Shown: one piece after another, positions 41,174 through 42,371 of the stretch
How positions within the stretch are numbered: the first letter of the stretch is position 1
Layout: each line of letters begins with the position of its first letter
Program-made: the position numbers and the translations under genes
NCBI GenBank assembly: GCA_021324975.1
Contig: JAJPIA010000067.1
Coordinates: 1-42,371 of the forward strand
Origin: Bacillota bacterium
Lineage (GTDB): Bacteria > Sysuimicrobiota > Sysuimicrobiia > Sysuimicrobiales > Segetimicrobiaceae
Direction: 5' to 3'
DNA length: 42,371 nt
Notes under the pieces: generated by a model
The model's input: the letters and a program-made list of their open reading frames with translations, nothing else
What the model was told of the DNA's origin: nothing
The model's database searches: none

Positions 41174-42093
41174 GCCGGCACCTCCTCAGGACCGTGTACC
41201 GGCCGCCCCACCCCCGCGACGACAACGCTCCGCGCTGCTCCGCCGTCCGTTCGATACGACACGCCGCCAACGATACCGGGCAGCGGCAGCAGGCCCGCCG
41301 CGTCGCCGGTGAGGCGCTCCGGCGCCAACACGCGGGCGCCGACGGCGGCCGCGAGCGCGGCGGCACACATCGCCGCCGAACCGGCCCACACCCGCTCCAG
41401 ACCGGCACGCGCCGCCGTGCAAGCCGCGACTTTTGCGCGCCGCTCGTCGTCGCAGGCGACGACGAGCCAGGCATCCGCCAGCGCGTCCCAGCGGGGGTCA
41501 CCGGCGCGCTCGCACGCGAGCCGGTCCAGTAGCCGGTACCGCCCCCATTTCTCCTCGAGCCGCTGCGCCGGCATCGTTCCGCGGTCGCGCTCGAGGCAGT
41601 AGATCCACGGGCCGCGCTCCGGCGCCGGAACCACGATCATCGCATCGGGCACGAGGTGCGTCAGCCCAAGATCCAGCCGGGCGTGATGGCTCCCCACCCA
41701 CGAGAATGCGGCGAGGCGACCGGCGCGGCACTCGGTACACAGATCGCAGAAGATTTGGTTCGTGGCGATCAGGTGGTCCATGAGCAGCGCACCGACCGCG
41801 AGCGCGCGCGGTCCGGGCGGGGCCGTACCGGCCAGCGCTCCCGCGGCGAGGCGCCCGGTCGCCCCGAGTCCCCAGAACACCCGGCGATCGTCGAACGCCC
41901 GGCCGCCGAGGCGCTCCAACACGCCGCCGCCGCGCAGGCGGGAGAGCCGGTGCGAGACGCTGTTCGTGCGCAGCGTCGGGTAACACGCCTGGCGGATCTG
42001 GTGCACCGTCATGAAGCGAAGCTCCGCGAGTGTTTCGACGAGCAGGCGATCACGCGAGGTCAACCGGAGCAATGCGAGCGTAGCAGACGCCAT
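41170..42093 (-). CDS. replication-relaxation family protein
   Basis: A 307-aa protein of the replication-relaxation type found on conjugative and plasmid-like elements, probably initiating or controlling DNA processing at a nick site. The N-terminal winged-helix reads TSRDRLLVETLAELRFMTVHQIRQACYPTLRTNSVSHRLSRLRGGGVLER. A nuclease-like core follows (MDHLIATNQIFCDL; HLVPDAMIVV; YCLERDRGTMPAQRLEEKWGRY). ATG 42093 has AAAGGAG 8 nt upstream. Its end overlaps the coupling protein start (ATGA). Together they mark the edge of a second mobile element extending beyond the window. Confidence 0.8.
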   Translation of the reverse strand: MASATLALLRLTSRDRLLVETLAELRFMTVHQIRQACYPTLRTNSVSHRLSRLRGGGVLERLGGRAFDDRRVFWGLGATGRLAAGALAGTAPPGPRALAVGALLMDHLIATNQIFCDLCTECRAGRLAAFSWVGSHHARLDLGLTHLVPDAMIVVPAPERGPWIYCLERDRGTMPAQRLEEKWGRYRLLDRLACERAGDPRWDALADAWLVVACDDERRAKVAACTAARAGLERVWAGSAAMCAAALAAAVGARVLAPERLTGDAAGLLPLPGIVGGVSYRTDGGAARSVVVAGVGRPVHGPEEVPA

Positions 42094-42371
42094 GCGATCA
42101 TCTCCTTTCGTGTCTGAATGGTGGAGCGGTGTGCTTGGTGGTCGGATCAGGGTATGCGCGGCGCCAACGCCGAGCGGTACAAAGCCGATCCCGGCGCGTC
42201 GTCGCCGGCTTGGGGACAACAGGGTTGCCGCGGCGCACGGGGTGCGTCCCGCTCGAGAGGTCGATCCGGAGGAGAATCGTACGGAGCCGGACAGCCGGAC
42301 CGGGCGACGATTACATCAAGAGCGGCGTGACTCCGCTGAGGCCAGGGTGACCGACGCCCTCACGAACGACA
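42094..42371. other. upstream region of the replication-relaxation gene
   Basis: There are 278 bp with no convincing gene. Frames open on both strands are arginine/glycine-rich GC noise. I found no clear promoter hexamers and no partial family-like reading frame at the edge. Confidence 0.3.

Noticed and set aside
1-42371. CRISPR arrays, rRNA genes or retron-like RNA
   Set aside because: No regularly spaced repeats, no rRNA-like sequence and no reverse transcriptase were seen anywhere in the window.

Overview
This is a GC-rich bacterial chromosome segment, about 70% G+C by eye outside the island described below. Nearly all core genes lie on the minus strand. The mix includes a HisZ-dependent short HisG, a TrpR-like YerC/HisR-type regulator, a T-box leader with an intrinsic terminator, a lone CcmH and a ComB. 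It points to a high-GC member of the Terrabacteria (Firmicutes-like or a deep candidate lineage near Chloroflexota/Armatimonadota). The phylum cannot be fixed from this sequence.

Left part (1-13 kb, minus strand). A truncated S9 prolyl-oligopeptidase is followed by a compact histidine operon, in transcription order hisZ-hisG-hisD-hisB-hisH-hisA-hisF-hisIE, plus a metallophosphoesterase at its tail. Most junctions overlap by a few bases. A good sigma70-type promoter precedes hisZ. Just upstream lie ccmH and a yerC/hisR-like TrpR-family gene, with a perfect 24-bp palindrome and a symmetric operator-like element nearby. Next come a TPR-like protein and a polytopic membrane protein with its own promoter.

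Middle (12-20.1 kb, minus strand). A branched-chain amino-acid operon, ilvB-ilvN-ilvC-leuA-cimA-leuB, is controlled by a T-box riboswitch. The probable specifier is CUC (Leu), and the leader has a strong terminator and a TTGACA promoter. Between 20.1 and 24 kb are a 4-TM protein, a SAM methyltransferase, a secreted DUF5666-like protein, a SPOR-domain protein and a tiny secreted peptide.

Island (24,027-34,482). A 10.4-kb integrative element sits in a tRNA-Arg(CCG) gene. It is bounded by identical 48-bp copies of the tRNA 3' part and by an inner pair of 22-bp arm-type repeats, one of which overlaps the integrase stop codon. It carries integrase, excisionase, a divergent control region with two copies of a 14-bp operator, a small basic protein, a HEPN/MNT toxin-antitoxin pair and a type I restriction-modification operon (hsdR-hsdS-hsdM). 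It also carries an unrecognised 118-aa protein translationally coupled to hsdM and a dCMP deaminase. This looks like a compact mobile defence island.

Right part (34.4-42.4 kb, minus strand). The tRNA-Arg is followed upstream by a run of closely spaced genes: FAD oxidoreductase, TatD nuclease, M48 protease, ComB and a bactofilin-like membrane protein. Beyond these, a frameshifted VirD4/TraG-type coupling protein and a replication-relaxation protein indicate a second, conjugative-type element at the window edge.
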